Numbered from the stretch's first letter, positions 43,793 to 55,550 are shown. The stretch is 64,000 nt of DNA from Callorhinus ursinus (GCF_003265705.1 NW_020312935.1:3428716-3492715); one strand, 5' to 3'. The notes: generated from the letters alone by a model not told the origin. Made by a program: numbers and translations.

Positions 43793-44379
43793 AACCACAG
43801 GAAGCACTAAGATAGGAAACACAGAGCAAGATCTGAGCTTTGAGCCAAGAGGAGGTGAACTGATTTTCTAGAGTGACATGGACAGAACAGCTGGGCAGAT
43901 GCCCTAAGAAGGGGACAAAGTGAGGCAGGCCTCACTGCAGAGCTTATGGAGGAAGATCTAGCTGAAGCGAATGGAGAAGATTCTGGCTAAGGACGAATGA
44001 TCTTTGTACCTCAAAAAGCCATGGAAGTAAATGGCAGGAGTCAGGCAAGGAGGGAGACCTAAGAAGGGCTCAAAGGAATCTAGAGAATAATCTTAGAGCA
44101 AATTTAAGAGTAGAGAGTGAGGAGGCAAGATATCTCCAGAACGACAACATCTCTGTCTTCCATTCACTGCCCCATAACTTCGGGTGTTTGAAAGCGTCAA
44201 GAGAAAGATCTCTGCAGATCTCTAAGTCCTAATTCTTGGCCCTGGAGCTCCTGCTCTCCCTCCCTGCAGGGAAATGGGCTTGAACAGAAACAAAAAAGCT
44301 ACAAAAATGAACAAAATTTAAGGAAGAGGGAAGGAGTCAAGAGAAAGTGTACTGATGCATGCAACTTACTTCGAAATGC
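43793..44379. other. Unique, purine-rich sequence
   Basis: No gene or clear repeat. AG-rich throughout. Confidence 0.45.
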
Positions 44380-44560
44380 AATGAAAAAAAAAAAGATGGA
44401 CTAAAGGATGGGCAAAGGGACAAATAGATAAAACAAGTATGCTCCAATGTTCACAGGTGAACGTAGATGGTGAGTGTATGGATGTTCACGAAATGTTTTT
44501 TTCAACTTTATGTGTTTGTCCATTTTAATAATAAAAAATTGGGCGAAAATAGGTAACAAT
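44380..44560 (+). mobile_element. Old LINE 3' end-like fragment
   Basis: 'aagatggactaaaggatgggcaaagggacaaatagataaaacaagta', 'gaacgtagatggtgagtgtatggatgttca' and 'catttt-aataataaaaaattggg' resemble a common old L1-type 3' end. Assignment uncertain. Confidence 0.45.
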
Positions 44561-44849
44561 ATCCAAGATAATCAATTCACATCTCAAGACAAGTTGTCCC
44601 CAAGGGAAGTTGGCACCATACTGAAAGGGTAGATTTTCTTCAGCTGTCTCCCCTTGCCTTTCAGCCCCCCAACGCTGTCCACACACTTCCCCGGCACTGG
44701 ACAACCTGTTAAGAATGTCTCTTGTGAAGACCGAAGCTATGAACCCATGCTATGGAACCCATATTTTGTTAGATCTTTCCCAATGAGTGATACAAGTCTT
44801 TAACATCCAAAGAAATAAATCTTAAGAAGTAGAATTTTGGCCAGTGGAG

Positions 44850-45265
44850 AAGAAACTATAGGTGGTATATCAATTGGGATTAGATTCAGTTGCAAATATC
44901 AGACAGGAAAAAAAAAATTTTTCGGTAAACAAGATGGAAGTTCATTTCACGATCACATACATAGAGTCCAAATGCAAGTAGCCCATGACTCTGCACCTCA
45001 AACATTTCAAAAACCTTGTCTTTTCCAGCTCACTGCTCCAAAACCCCTAAGATGTAGGTAGCCCCCTCTTCAAGGTCCAAGATGGCTGCACCCATACTCC
45101 AAGCAGCAAGATGATGGCAGGAACAAAGAAGAAGGGACACCACAGCATGTCCAAGCTATCTCTTAAGGAAGATTCCTGGAAATTGATATGCAAGCTTAGT
45201 CACATGGTCACACTTAGCTGCAAGGGAGATTGGGAAATGTAGCCCTAATTCTCAGCCGCATTGTG
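44850..45265 (+). repeat. Unclassified old interspersed repeat
   Basis: 'gattagattcagttgcaaatatcagacagg' and the end 'gtcacacttagctgcaagggagattgggaaatgtagccc' are familiar as a frequent old mammalian repeat ending 'gctgcaagggaggctgggaaatgtag'. I cannot name the family. Confidence 0.45.
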
Positions 45266-45290
45266 CCCAACAGAGAAATTATATTACTCT

Positions 45291-46039
45291 TTTTATAATT
45301 TTTTTTCATTTTTATTATGTTTTTAATTTTAATTCCAGTGTAGTTAACATATGGTGTTATATTAGTTTCAGGTGTACAATATAGCGATTCAACAATTCTA
45401 TATGCTCCTCAGCGCTCATCATGATAAGTGTGCTCTTTAATCCCCATCATCTATTTCACCCATCCCCCACCCACCTCCCCTCTGGTAACCATCAGTTTGT
45501 TCTCTATAGTTAAGAGTCTATTTCTTGTTTTCTCTTCTTTCTCTCTCTTTCCTTTGTTCATTTGTTTTGTTTCTTAAATTCCACATGAACGAAATCACAT
45601 GGTATCTGTCTTTTTCTGATTGACTTATTTCACTTAGCATCATACTCTCTAGCTCTATCCACGTTGTTTCAAATGGCAAGATTTCAGTCTTTTTCTGACT
45701 GAATACGATTCCATTGTTTGTATATACCACATCATCTTTATCCATTCACCTATCAGTGGACACGTGGGCTGCTTCCATCATATGGCTATTTTAAATAATA
45801 CTTCAATAAACATAGGGATGCATATATCTTTTCGAAGTAGTATTTTTGTACTTTGTGGGTAAATACCCAGGCTTGTGATTATTGGATCCTAGGGTAGTTC
45901 TATTTTTAATTTCTTGAAGAACCTCCACACTGTTTTCCACAGTGTTGCTCCAGTGTGCGTTCCCACCAACAGTGCACAGGGGTCCTTTCCCTCCACATCC
46001 TCACCAACACTTGTTGTTTCTTGTGTTTTGATTTTAGCC
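45291..46039 (-). mobile_element. 5'-truncated L1 with 19-bp target duplication, minus strand
   Basis: Carnivore-type L1 3' UTR and ORF2 end in reverse: TAATTCCAGTGTAGTTAACA, TCACTTAGCATCATACTCTC, CTATTTTAAATAATACTTCA and GAACCTCCACACTGTTTTCC. Two minus frames (45518-45745 and 45889-46077) are ORF2 C-terminal remnants. Duplications AGAGAAATTATATTACTCT (45272-45290) and AGAGAAGTTACATTACTAT (46040-46058). A-tail is reduced to an AT-rich remnant. Confidence 0.94.
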
Positions 46040-46058
46040 AGAGAAGTTACATTACTAT

Positions 46059-46812
46059 GAAAAAAGGAAGAAAGCACTTGTGGGGACAGCTGTCTCTCTT
46101 AAAGGCAGGGAGAATGTCTCTCTAGAATGCTCCAATCACAAATCTATAATTTTCTACTGACTCTGTCTTCCCATGGGGTCAGCTCTGACCTTACCCATTA
46201 ACCTCCATGACAATGGTGTCCTTTCTGGCCTGATCATATGGTAAGGAGGAGCAAGAAATAAGACATTTCATAATAAATGTTTTAGAAATGAAAAACCAAA
46301 GTGTGGGGTAGGTATTGCCACCATCACATTGGATATAAGAAATGGAGGCTTCCCTAAATGCAAAAGGCTGATGAGGTCTTCATCTTCAGAGGACACTGAC
46401 AACGTGCATGGGAACACAGGGCAAGTTTCCCCAGTCTCTCCCACCACTCAGCCCCTCTACCTCCATCAGATAACTAAACCCTTGAAAAGCACAGAGGGTG
46501 CCTGAGAGCAGAGGAGTTCTAAACAGGTGATCTCAACTGGAGGGAAAAACAAGCAACAAAAGCCAGGAGTGGACTTTAGGGAGACAGCAGGAAAACATGG
46601 GGCCAAGAAAGGTCAGCCCAGGATCTGTGAGTGGTTGAGGCCTTGGCAGGAAGAAGGGACACAGACATGCAGGGTCTGGGGAGGAGGCATCCAGGTTAGC
46701 GTAGCTCCCGTGCATGCATACAGCAGTGTCAGGTCTATTCCAAGAATTAGAATGTAAGTTCTCAAGGTTCTCAAAGAATTTTAAGTTAATCTACTGTCAC
46801 AGTCTTCTTGAT
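46059..46812. other. Unique intergenic sequence
   Basis: No gene. Nothing notable seen. Confidence 0.45.
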
Positions 46813-46988
46813 CAGAGTTCTCAAAGTTGATAACCCACAGAAATCATTTGGGGCTTTTGACAACATGCTCATGCCTAGTCCCAACCTCCAAGATTCTGAC
46901 TTCGTTAGTCTGGGGTAAAGCCTGGGCATTGGGATGTTTCAAAACTCCAAGTACGATTCTGATATGCAGTAAAGTCAGGGAATCATTA
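46813..46988. mobile_element. hAT-type (MER20-like) DNA transposon fragment
   Basis: TCAGAGTTCTCAAAGTTGAT start, 'aaatcatttggggctttt', 'ctagtcccaacctccaag', 'tctggggtaaagcctgggcattggg' and a 'gattctgatatgcag' end follow in the order of MER20/MER58-type elements. Confidence 0.6.
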
Positions 46989-47152
46989 GAATCTAGAGCC
47001 AGGGTGCTCCTCTGTCACCTTGGGATTATGCAAAATGCATATTCTTCTTCACAAGGTCCAGGAGAGGCCTGAGACCCCATTTTAATAAGTTCCCAGGTGA
47101 TGCTGATGCTGCCCATCTTGGAGGCACACTTGACTTTGAGTAGCAAGTTTGA
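46989..47152. mobile_element. Second hAT-type (MER20-like) fragment, adjacent
   Basis: 'attttaataagttcccaggtgatgctgatgctgcccatctt' and 'acacttgactttgagtagcaag' are the far end of such an element. It lies directly next to the first, so the pair may be one element with an expanded centre or two insertions. Confidence 0.55.
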
Positions 47153-47261
47153 CTCTTGCATTTCTCCTACAGATAACTGTGCATTTTTGCTAACCTCCTG
47201 GGGGCTGTGATGCATTGTCTACTTATGCAAGACTGTCTGGAGGCCAGAGGAGATTCGCCCC

Positions 47262-47432
47262 TGTAACAAGACCCTCCCTGACAGGACTCCAGCTCTGCTC
47301 CTTGCTGCTTGCTCTACATCTGCCTTCATGTTTAGCACGTCATCCCCTAAGCTGATGATCTAGAATGGCCCATGTTGGACATAGCAGGCAGCAGGTTACT
47401 GGTGCTCAATACAGCTTTTATTAATATTAATA
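47262..47432 (+). repeat. L2-like fragment
   Basis: 'aagaccctccctgacaggactccagctctg' and the end 'ttactggtgctcaataca' match L2 3' wording, diverged. Confidence 0.45.
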
Positions 47433-47988
47433 ATTAATGCTTAGTGCTAATAAGTAACCACTTAGTAATACCAATGATGACATCGAGAAAACAATGATAG
47501 TCCTACATGGTACAATCTCCTCTGTATACCACCCCCCTCCAAATTATAGTTCTAAATGAGCTTCCAGAATCTTGTTTTGACAGGTACAACCTCACACACA
47601 CTCACTTAATAAGACAGCTCTGTGGACTGAAATTCCACTTCCCGCAGATGCATTTTCAGTGTGGCACACAGGAAATTAAATGTGAAAGTGTCATTAACAT
47701 GGAAGTTGTGAGTTTAATTCCCTACGCAGGGTGCTGACAAACTGAGATTGTTTATCTATTTCTCATCAGGGCTCTGGTCTCCTATGAGATCCAGTGAATT
47801 TCTTAGATTTCAAAGTCTTTGTCCCCTTTTTTTGAATGAGTGTCGACTTGAAGCTTCAAATTCAATCCTCAGAAACACATATTCTCAGAAGCGAAAGAAG
47901 CTAACACAAGCACATCACTAAGAACATGATTCCATAGCATGGTTTGTGATTGCTAAGGATGGCATTCGGGGCTGATTGAGAATGCAGA

Positions 47989-47990
<2 letters not shown>
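47433..47990. other. Unique AT-rich sequence
   Basis: 'ttaatattaataattaatgc' at 47417-47440. No gene. Confidence 0.45.
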
Positions 47991-48037
<47 letters not shown>

Positions 48038-48047
48038 NNNNNNNNNN

Positions 48048-48105
<58 letters not shown>
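47991..48105 (+). repeat. (TG)n microsatellite with assembly gap
   Basis: Pure TG on both sides of ten N (48038-48047). Real length is unknown. The minus-strand (TH)n peptides with X residues are artefacts. Confidence 0.98.
48038..48047. other. Ten-N assembly gap
   Basis: Ten consecutive N inside the TG tract. Ten is likely a fixed placeholder and not a measured length. Confidence 0.99.
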
Positions 48106-48106
<1 letters not shown>

Positions 48107-49014
48107 TTTCCTTAAATATTTCTTTGGAGAAGAAGTAATATAGCACTTAATGCCTAATGACATCTATTAGGGAATTCATTAAAGAAAAACTGATAACAAG
48201 ATGTGTTATCATAGTCAACAATTAACTGTGCCATGTAGGAATCTTGATTGCTCTTAGGATGGGTAACTGGAGCTGCTTTGGGGGGCTGTTCTTACAAAGT
48301 GGTGGGTGTAGCCCAGCCACCTCTTTCTGCAGGCTCATGCTGACCACTGCACCACCTCCCCGTCTGAATCCCAGGTAAAGAGATGGGCCAAGGTAAGCTA
48401 GTCATCCCCTACTCATGTTACGGCTAGACAAGAGAGACAGACACTTCATGACCGCCCTTTTAAATCTCCTTTGTCTTCAGGTCTACCTTTAACTACAGGT
48501 TCAAATGACTTGGGTAATGGTGGGAAAAGGAGATCTCAGGGGACCCTTTAAGGGTCTGAGGCCCCTGGGGACTAGGCTAGAGGGAACGGAAGGCATTTTG
48601 CTGTCAGTCTCCTGTGGCAGGAGCTCACTTAAGGGAGACTCAGATGTCTTTCTCCCTGTTCTCCTGGGTGGTAAATGGAAAAGTTAAGAAATTGTCTGAC
48701 TCTTTATGCTTAGCCTTGGCCTGGAGAAGACCGTGAAGCAAGCCAAGGCCTCTAAGAGCAGCTACAGCATTCTCAGCATGTGAGCTAGTCTGCTTCTCGC
48801 TGAGAAATCACCTACCCACTTTCTGATTCTGACAATGTGATGCCCAACCAGTCCGGCAGCCTGAGCATTTCAGAACCGTCTCTTGCTTCTTCATACCCTC
48901 ACATCTGAAGATGCTCAGATATTCCCCTGCATACATGGATCCTTCCTCCTAAGTCGTCTTTTGGTTTTGATTTAAAGTCCTACTAAATGTTGGAGCCAAC
49001 AGAGGTTTAAGCCA
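48106..49014. other. Unique intergenic sequence
   Basis: No gene or clear repeat. 48780-48900 has an even, repeat-free look. Confidence 0.45.
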
Positions 49015-49128
49015 GCTTTTAACCCAATTTCCTCATTTCACAGATGAGAAAACACCCTGAGCGGATTACCCACAGCCAACTTGAACAGAAGCCCGGGTTT
49101 TCTGACTCCTAATTCAGAACTCTATTTT
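49015..49128 (+). repeat. MIR SINE fragment
   Basis: CTCATTTCACAGATGAGAAA, a diverged 'tacccacagccaac' and 'gaagcccgggttttctgactcc' follow in MIR order. Confidence 0.8.
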
Positions 49129-49873
49129 TTTTTAAATCTCCAAAAACTGGCAAACCAAAAGACTCAAAGAAATAGTTCTTGGGTTCTCTTGCCTATGGTG
49201 GCACAAGATGAAGTCACCCTTAGCTGGCTTGTAGGCTGTTGTCTCCACCGTGCATTCAGACGGAGCCGCAAAGCTTCTCCTTGCTGCCAGAAGCCCCACC
49301 ACGGTGGAAGGGCACACTCTCTGCTTCTGCCAGCAATGGGAGCCACAGCACATGGTGTTTCAGATAGATCATAAATGCATGAGTCAAGAGGGTGTTGTAA
49401 AAGGAAAGGGTGTGCTGCACCCCCAGACCCACCTGCCCGCCTCCATCCCTCTCCACCCCGCTCTGTGTCCTGGGAGACAGACCTCCACAGACTCACCCCC
49501 TGGATTAGCTTGTCCTCCAGCTCACAGTTGGGTTTAACCTATGGGAAGGCCCAGAAGGAGGTCAGAGGTCAGGGTACTGGCGATTCTGATCCCCTCCCCG
49601 CCTCGCCAGGGTTTTGACAGTGGCTGCCAAACCCTCTACCAACAGCCACAGGCCTCACCAGAGGCCAGAAACTCTGTCTCTCCTCTTGCTACCTCAGTCC
49701 TCTGAGGTTCATAGTCATCCTCTGTCAGTTCCCTTTACCCTTTACCCTTTCACCTTTGCAAACAGTTCCACTGTTAAACTCTCTTCATCGGATTAACATA
49801 CTGACCATGCTGGCTTTTCCCTTCCAGGACCCTGACTATGACAGGGGCCATCCCTGTGGGCTGGGGCACTCCT
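49129..49873. other. Unique sequence
   Basis: Six overlapping frames of 60-110 codons on both strands at 49081-49617, all in GC-rich sequence with no known family. The small inverted repeat CCACCACGGTGG at 49296 is noted. No gene called. Confidence 0.45.
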
Positions 49874-50053
49874 CAGCTCTCTGGGGTACCTGTGGGTGGA
49901 ACGGTATCAGATAACCATAGCCTCCATTCACTGACTTGTGTATAGGGTCACTTCTATTTGAATAGGGAGAAGGGCCAAAATAAGGTAGGAGATATATGGG
50001 AAACCATCAGCAGTTGGCAAAATCTGCCCGACACTTGAGATTCTCCTGGTCCA
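49874..50053. repeat. 180-bp duplicated unit, copy A
   Basis: Aligns without net gap to 51251-51430 (offset 1377). Shared landmarks are CAGCTCTCT, GGGTACC, CTGACTTGTGTAT, AATAAGGTAGGAGATATATG, GGGAAACCA and GAGATTCTCC. I estimate roughly 80% identity by eye. It could be a local duplication or two copies of one unknown repeat. Confidence 0.85.
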
Positions 50054-50819
50054 CCTTAGATCATCCCACTCAAGGTAACTGACCACACAGTAGGATCACA
50101 GGATTCTACTCCCAGTGCCACCCGTGATTTATCCCGTGGAACCGGGCAGGTCCTGGCTTCTACCTCTCTAAATTGGTCACATGATTCTGTTCCCTTGCAT
50201 GCCTGCTAAATATAACATGCAATGTCCAAACTCTACCAACTCATGGTAAGCTGTCTTAAATGCTAAAACAAACACAAATTGAACTGGTTTTCCCATCTGT
50301 TTCTTTAACAAATGGGAGCTTAAGCCCATAGGGAAACTGCGTGGGTCAGGGAAACATCAAATGAACACTTCTGAACAAAAACAAATGTTCCTGAAGATCT
50401 CAAGATATTTTAAACATAGCACTCCATTGGCCAGGCCTCGTGCCCCCCCCCACCCCAACGCCTGCACAAGATCCTGATGACAGCATTATTTGCTTGAATT
50501 GGATTTGTTTCTGTGCCCAGAAACAACACATGAGGAACCTGGAACAGGAAACAGCTACTGGGTCCTAAAACTTTTTCCAGGACACTGTCTGAGACCAGAC
50601 AGGAACGGAACAACAGTTGGAAGCCACACCAAGGAGCAAAGAGAATCATTTTTAGGGATCTGTGTTATTGCTCTTCTTTTACTATTAAAAATATCAAGAG
50701 CAAAGGGCAGTGGCTTGCATTCTGACATAAAACCCTTACCTGCCGGGTAAGGCAGCAGGGGGTAGGAGGCTGGGGATGAGGAGGAAGCTTATTTTAATCG
50801 GAGAAACTGGCATCACCTT
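50054..50819. other. Unique sequence between the duplicated units
   Basis: No gene. A C-rich run lies at 50443-50457. Confidence 0.45.
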
Positions 50820-51065
50820 CCCTCCCTCCATGTACCCCTCTAAGCAGATGCTCCTTCTGGGCACCCTATAAGCCTCCAACATGCCCCCACTCCAGCTGGC
50901 AGCTTTCTTGACCATCTATGGAACCAAAACCTATGCACACCTTTCAGTTTTGCCTTATTCCAGTTTGTGCCCCACCAGTGCCTAACTGGTGCTTGGTGCA
51001 CTGTACGTAATCAACAAATGCTTCTTGGGTGAACGAATTCATGAACGATTGAGTGGATGAGTAGG
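50820..51065 (+). repeat. L2-like 3' end
   Basis: 'gtgcctaactggtgcttggtgcactgtacgtaatcaacaaatgcttcttgggtgaacgaattcatg' parallels the L2 terminus 'gtgcctggcacatagtaggtgctcaataaatgtttgttgaatgaatg'. Confidence 0.6.
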
Positions 51066-51250
51066 GATGAAACAGTTAATGGAAGAATCAAGAATTGAGA
51101 GCACTGTCTTTCTAGTTGATGAGTGATTTCTTTCAGAAAGAGGGATGGGTATTTACCACGAGAGGGACCTGTATTATGAACTCATGGGAATTCACTACTG
51201 CTTCTTCCCTGTTACCCCATCCTCATCTCAGGTGTATACCCTGGTGTACC

Positions 51251-51430
51251 CAGCTCTCTTGGGTACCCTTGGGTGGAACTGTATCAGAGAACAACAGCCT
51301 ACAGTAGCTGACTTGTGTATGGGGTCCCTTCCATTTAAATCAGGGGAAGGAGAAGAATAAGGTAGGAGATATATGGGAAACCACCAGCAGTAAGCAAAAT
51401 CTGCCTGACACCTGAGATTCTCCCGGCCTA
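51251..51430. repeat. 180-bp duplicated unit, copy B
   Basis: Second copy of the unit at 49874-50053, in the same orientation. It differs by scattered substitutions, which argues against a very recent event. Sequence on either side does not match copy A. Confidence 0.85.
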
Positions 51431-51718
51431 CGCAGTCCTCTTGAGCCCTGTGCCATGCCCCAGCTCCCTTGGGGCTTCCCATCTCCTTTCCTGCCTTCTT
51501 CCCTTCCTCTCTTTTGGCTTCCATGGGTTTCCTTCCTGTTCCTCCTTCTGCTAACTCCTCGATCCATTTTCTCTCTCTTCTTGCTGAGGATTTCTTCAGC
51601 TTTTATTTCTATTATTGGGGAGGTCACATAATTTATCAACTGGATGAGGACATTTTTGAGAGTCAAAGGGAGTGCTAGGAGGAATCAAAATTCTAGAATT
51701 TAAAATATTAATTTATTG
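51431..51718. other. Unique, C/T-rich sequence
   Basis: The 108-codon minus-strand frame (51340-51666) overlaps a plus frame. Composition is pyrimidine-rich and no family is seen. Confidence 0.45.
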
Positions 51719-51935
51719 GGCACCTGAGTGGCTCAGTTGGTTAAATGACTGCCTTCGGCTCAGGTTATGATCCCGGAGTCCTGGGATGGAGTCCTATATC
51801 GGGCTCCCCCTTCTCTGTGGGGAGCCTGCTTCTCCCTCTGCCTCTGCCTGCCACTCCCCCTGCTTGTGCAAACTCTCCCTCTCTCTCTGTGTCAAATAAA
51901 TAAATAAAATCTTAAAAATAAATAAATAAATAAAT
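51719..51935 (+). mobile_element. Can-SINE, plus strand, perfect 17-bp target duplication
   Basis: GGGCACCTGAGTGGCTCAG start, B-box region GGGATGGAGTCCTATATCGG (changed from the usual motif), full CT-rich stretch and TAAATAAATAAAATC tail followed by (TAAA)n. Duplication AAAATATTAATTTATTG at 51702-51718 and 51936-51952. Confidence 0.97.
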
Positions 51936-51952
51936 AAAATATTAATTTATTG

Positions 51953-54060
51953 ACCAATAGCCTGATTTTATTTATATTGGTGGAATTTATTTAAAACCTA
52001 TTTTCAAAAATGAAATTACTGTCACCAAATAAATATATCTGTGTTCATTAAAGCAAACTAGAAACAATTTATTTTGTTCCATCTATTATCAAAATACTAA
52101 ACAATACCATTAGGAGAATAAGGGTGCTTGGCATATATTCATATACTTTCATGGTTTTTAAAGTCATATTTATTTCTAATATTACTATGTCATGGTATTT
52201 TCCTCAAGAATTTTTTTAACACAGATTTATTTTTTAATCTTTTTGTTTCATAAAATTGCATATAATCTTTGAAGTTGCATTTTTAAAGCTTTTTGAAAGT
52301 ATTACATACTGGAAAGTACTAACGTTGCATTTTATTGTTCATAAATTTGAAACTGTTGACACCCTCAATTGAATCTCCCCTGTAGATTATATTATTTTTT
52401 AATTGAGAAAAATACTTTTTCTCTAGTTAGTAAGATGCCTTGTAAGTTTAGAGCAAATTCTACTAGTGTATATTCCAATTCTCTATTTTTCATATTAAAA
52501 TGCGTAACTATTTTAGCCCAAATGCTTTCTTAGATATTGCCTTTTAATCTCCCAAGGAGTCATCTTTCACAGATATTTTTTGAGGGAAAAACTCTTCAAA
52601 TAAGTTGTGTCTATGGTTCCAAATCATAAGCCATTCAGTTTCATTCCACAGCAAGAATATAACTTCATGCAAGTAAAAATAAAAATGTCATCAAAAGAGT
52701 CTTCCAATAGATCAAGATATTCCAAAGAGCAATTATAATTTTGAAACTAAAGTCTTCTATATTTTTTGAGCTCTCCACATTTAATTTGTTCACCTTTTTT
52801 TTTCCTTTCTGCTCTAAGAAAAACTTTCATTCTTCCTGTTGGTAAGCAGTGTTTTCAGAGATTGCAATTGGTTCAAAGCTTTAAAATAAAGTTTTGTGAA
52901 CAGTCTATTCTTTGGAAATTTAGGTTCAAGTTATCCAACAGATGTTGAATAAAATGCAACCAAAACTGACAAATGTGTTTGTGAATGAAGTTCAATACCA
53001 TTGCAAAACATGTAGGTTGATTTACAAAAGTAGTTCTTTAAAGGGGCAGAAAGTTCTTTGAAGGTGCAAAAATGTGTTTAAATAGGTGATGGGCAGCAAA
53101 GAGAAAGTGTGTACTGAGACAGGAACATCTTTTTTTTTTTTTTTTGATATCCACCATCAGCTTCATCACAAAAATTTTGTGGTTCAATTACTCTAAGAGG
53201 ATATACAAAAAAAATGTGTAAATTTAAACCACTGCAACTTTTATTTTAATTGATCTAACACTGCAGCTCAGTGGGAGGAAAGTAGGAGTTATATGAACAC
53301 CGAAACTAATCTTAATTTTGTAATGACGTTGCTTTTGCCATGAAGCAATGTAAGAATGTGTATTCTCACTACAAAAAATTAATCATTTAATCTTCAAACT
53401 ACAGTTGATTTCAAAAAAATGAATTTGACAATATTGTTAACAATAAGGCCAGATAGTTCACCTTCTTCAGAATAAACTTCTAGAAACTTTATTTTCATTT
53501 CCTCCACTGGAAGTAAAAATTTGAACCAATTACTAGAATTAACTGAGTTTCTTTGTGAAGCAACTCACAGCACTAATAAAATTGATAGCCCTGAAGTATT
53601 TGCAGTTTTTCTTCTGCTTAAAGTGCCAGCTTATTAACTGCAAACACTTCACATTTTGTGCATGTGTAAGAAGACTTAGAATTAAAAAATGAGTGAAATC
53701 TATTTAAAAAACCATTTGATAAAAATGAAAACTCATGCTCTGCAGAGGAATCTGTAAACCCACCTTCTGCAGATTCATCATCTATAATAGTCTTCTTAAA
53801 ATAACTACCAATTCTTAAAATTAGATGCTGATGTCTTGTTAGCAAATTTTGTCTCCTGTTTTTCCTAGTCATTTGCCACAGTGGATGGAAACTGTTGATA
53901 AACATTTTGTGCAAGTTCATCAACTTTCATAAGAAACTCAGTAATGAATTTTTCATTAAACATGTACTTTTTTTTTTTGAGCTCACTGCTGCCAAAAGGG
54001 TTTATTTTGAAATAAGAGTGTTACCAAATGATAAAATAAATGTTGTGGATTTAAATGATA
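51953..54060. other. AT-rich stretch with decayed coding-like minus strand
   Basis: 2.1 kb, AT-rich, no repeat I can name. The minus strand holds broken frames (for example 53618-53923, 101 codons), with further open pieces in other frames between. T-runs at 53130-53146 and 53969-53978. Reading fragments such as FLMKVDELAQNVYQQFPSTV suggest a dead protein-coding element (processed pseudogene or DNA transposon). I cannot name the parent. Confidence 0.35.
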
Positions 54061-55254
54061 ATGGACAATACTGCTATTCCAAGAACATTCTCTGTTCTAT
54101 GGGAGGGCTGCTCAGACTCTGTTTCCGGCAGGGAAACTCTTTTCCTACATGAGGACACTTCCAGTTTCCTACAGTTCCCAGAGAGCCTGCCAATAGGCAC
54201 CACAGAGGCTTGCTGTACCCCGTGGGTTCCACGCACAGGTCACCAGTGGGAATAGCCCATCAGAGGCTTCTCACCACCACCAGCACCCCGGAGGAGTAAA
54301 TGAACCCCAGTGCTCACAGCTGAACACACTTTGCTTCAGCAGCAAACACCCTGCCTGCTGCACTTGGCAAAGCAGTGTCAGTTACCTTGAGTCTGGAACA
54401 AACCGGGAGAACAGAGACCAGTCCCCCTGGTAGTCTTTCAGCCTTCACCAAAAGTTACAATGAGAATTCTGTTCACTGAACTTGCATCTCACACAGAGCT
54501 GGATAAGACCTTGGCAGGAGCCCGTGAAACAAAATGAAGATCTACCAGCCCCTCCTCCTGGCTTATTTTAATGCAACAATTAATAATGACACATTGTTAA
54601 AAATAATAAAAGCAAACTCTGGGACAAATGTTAAGCTGAATGGGACACCGAAATAGGCACACGCCAGGACTCCCCTGGGCAAATTAAGGTGTGCTGGTCA
54701 GCCTAGGTCTTAGGGCTCTTGGGTTTTATTTTCACTGCAGCAAATCTCAAAAATGTCTTATCCTCTTCTCCCCTAAGTGTTTTTCTGTGAGCCTGTCCAT
54801 CCCTTAGGACTCCTAGGCCTTTCATAGAACACAAGAGTGAGGTGCAAATATCTGATAGGGTGTAAAAGCAAGATGAATGCGCATCGCAGTGGGATAATGA
54901 TCACAGACCACACCCGAGATAAATGCACCCCTTTCTAAGTTGAGAAAGGCTGCGCTAGAGCCTGCTCAGTACCTATGCCATGTCCTTCCTACTCTTCCCC
55001 CTCACCTGCAAGGAGAACTTGAAGATCAAAGCCACCTGCTAAGGAAGGTGGCTCGGAAAAATAAAAGGATCCTGGGTTGCTGAAGACTCAGAGCCTCCAC
55101 ACTTGTGAATTGCCAACTTCCAGACCCACAACCGAAGGCAATTCCTGACTTACACAAGTGCTCACTGGTGTAGTTTCTGCCTCCCACCCTCGGCTCCTCC
55201 GTCTCCACTCTGCCCTCTGTGCCCCAAATCCTTTGCCACAGGAGTCCTGTTGAC
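54061..55254. other. Unique sequence with conserved-looking core
   Basis: 54555-54710 (CAACAATTAATAATGACACATTG, 'ggcaaattaaggtgtgctgg') looks like conserved non-coding sequence. No gene. Overlapping frames at 54051-54255 are shadows of each other. Confidence 0.4.
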
Positions 55255-55550
55255 TCTTGTTCTCAAAACTCACCCCTCTCATCCTTTGCACATGCTATTC
55301 CCTAGGCTGAGATGCCTTTCCAGCCTTGACACCCAGCCACTTCTGCTGTTCTGCCAGAAACAAGATTAGTCATCACCTCCTCCAGGAAGCCCCTCCGGGC
55401 TACACTCCCTGGATATCCCTCGCTTGCTCTCTCACGCTGTGTTATGGTCACCTGCTCACCTGCCTGCCTCCTTCAACCTGCAATCAACCGGAGGGATGGG
55501 ACAGTGTGCGCCCCTTATTTTGTCATCATATACCACTATACCACTATGGT
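55255..55550 (+). repeat. L2 LINE 3' region
   Basis: 'cctttgcacatgctattccctaggctgagatgcctttcc', 'ctcctccaggaagcccctccgggctacac' and 'ctcacctgcctgcctcc' follow in L2 order. The 197-codon plus frame that starts inside at 55444 is therefore not a gene. Confidence 0.8.

Noticed and set aside
47901..48163. (TH)n peptides with X residues
   Set aside because: Translation of the TG repeat and its N gap.
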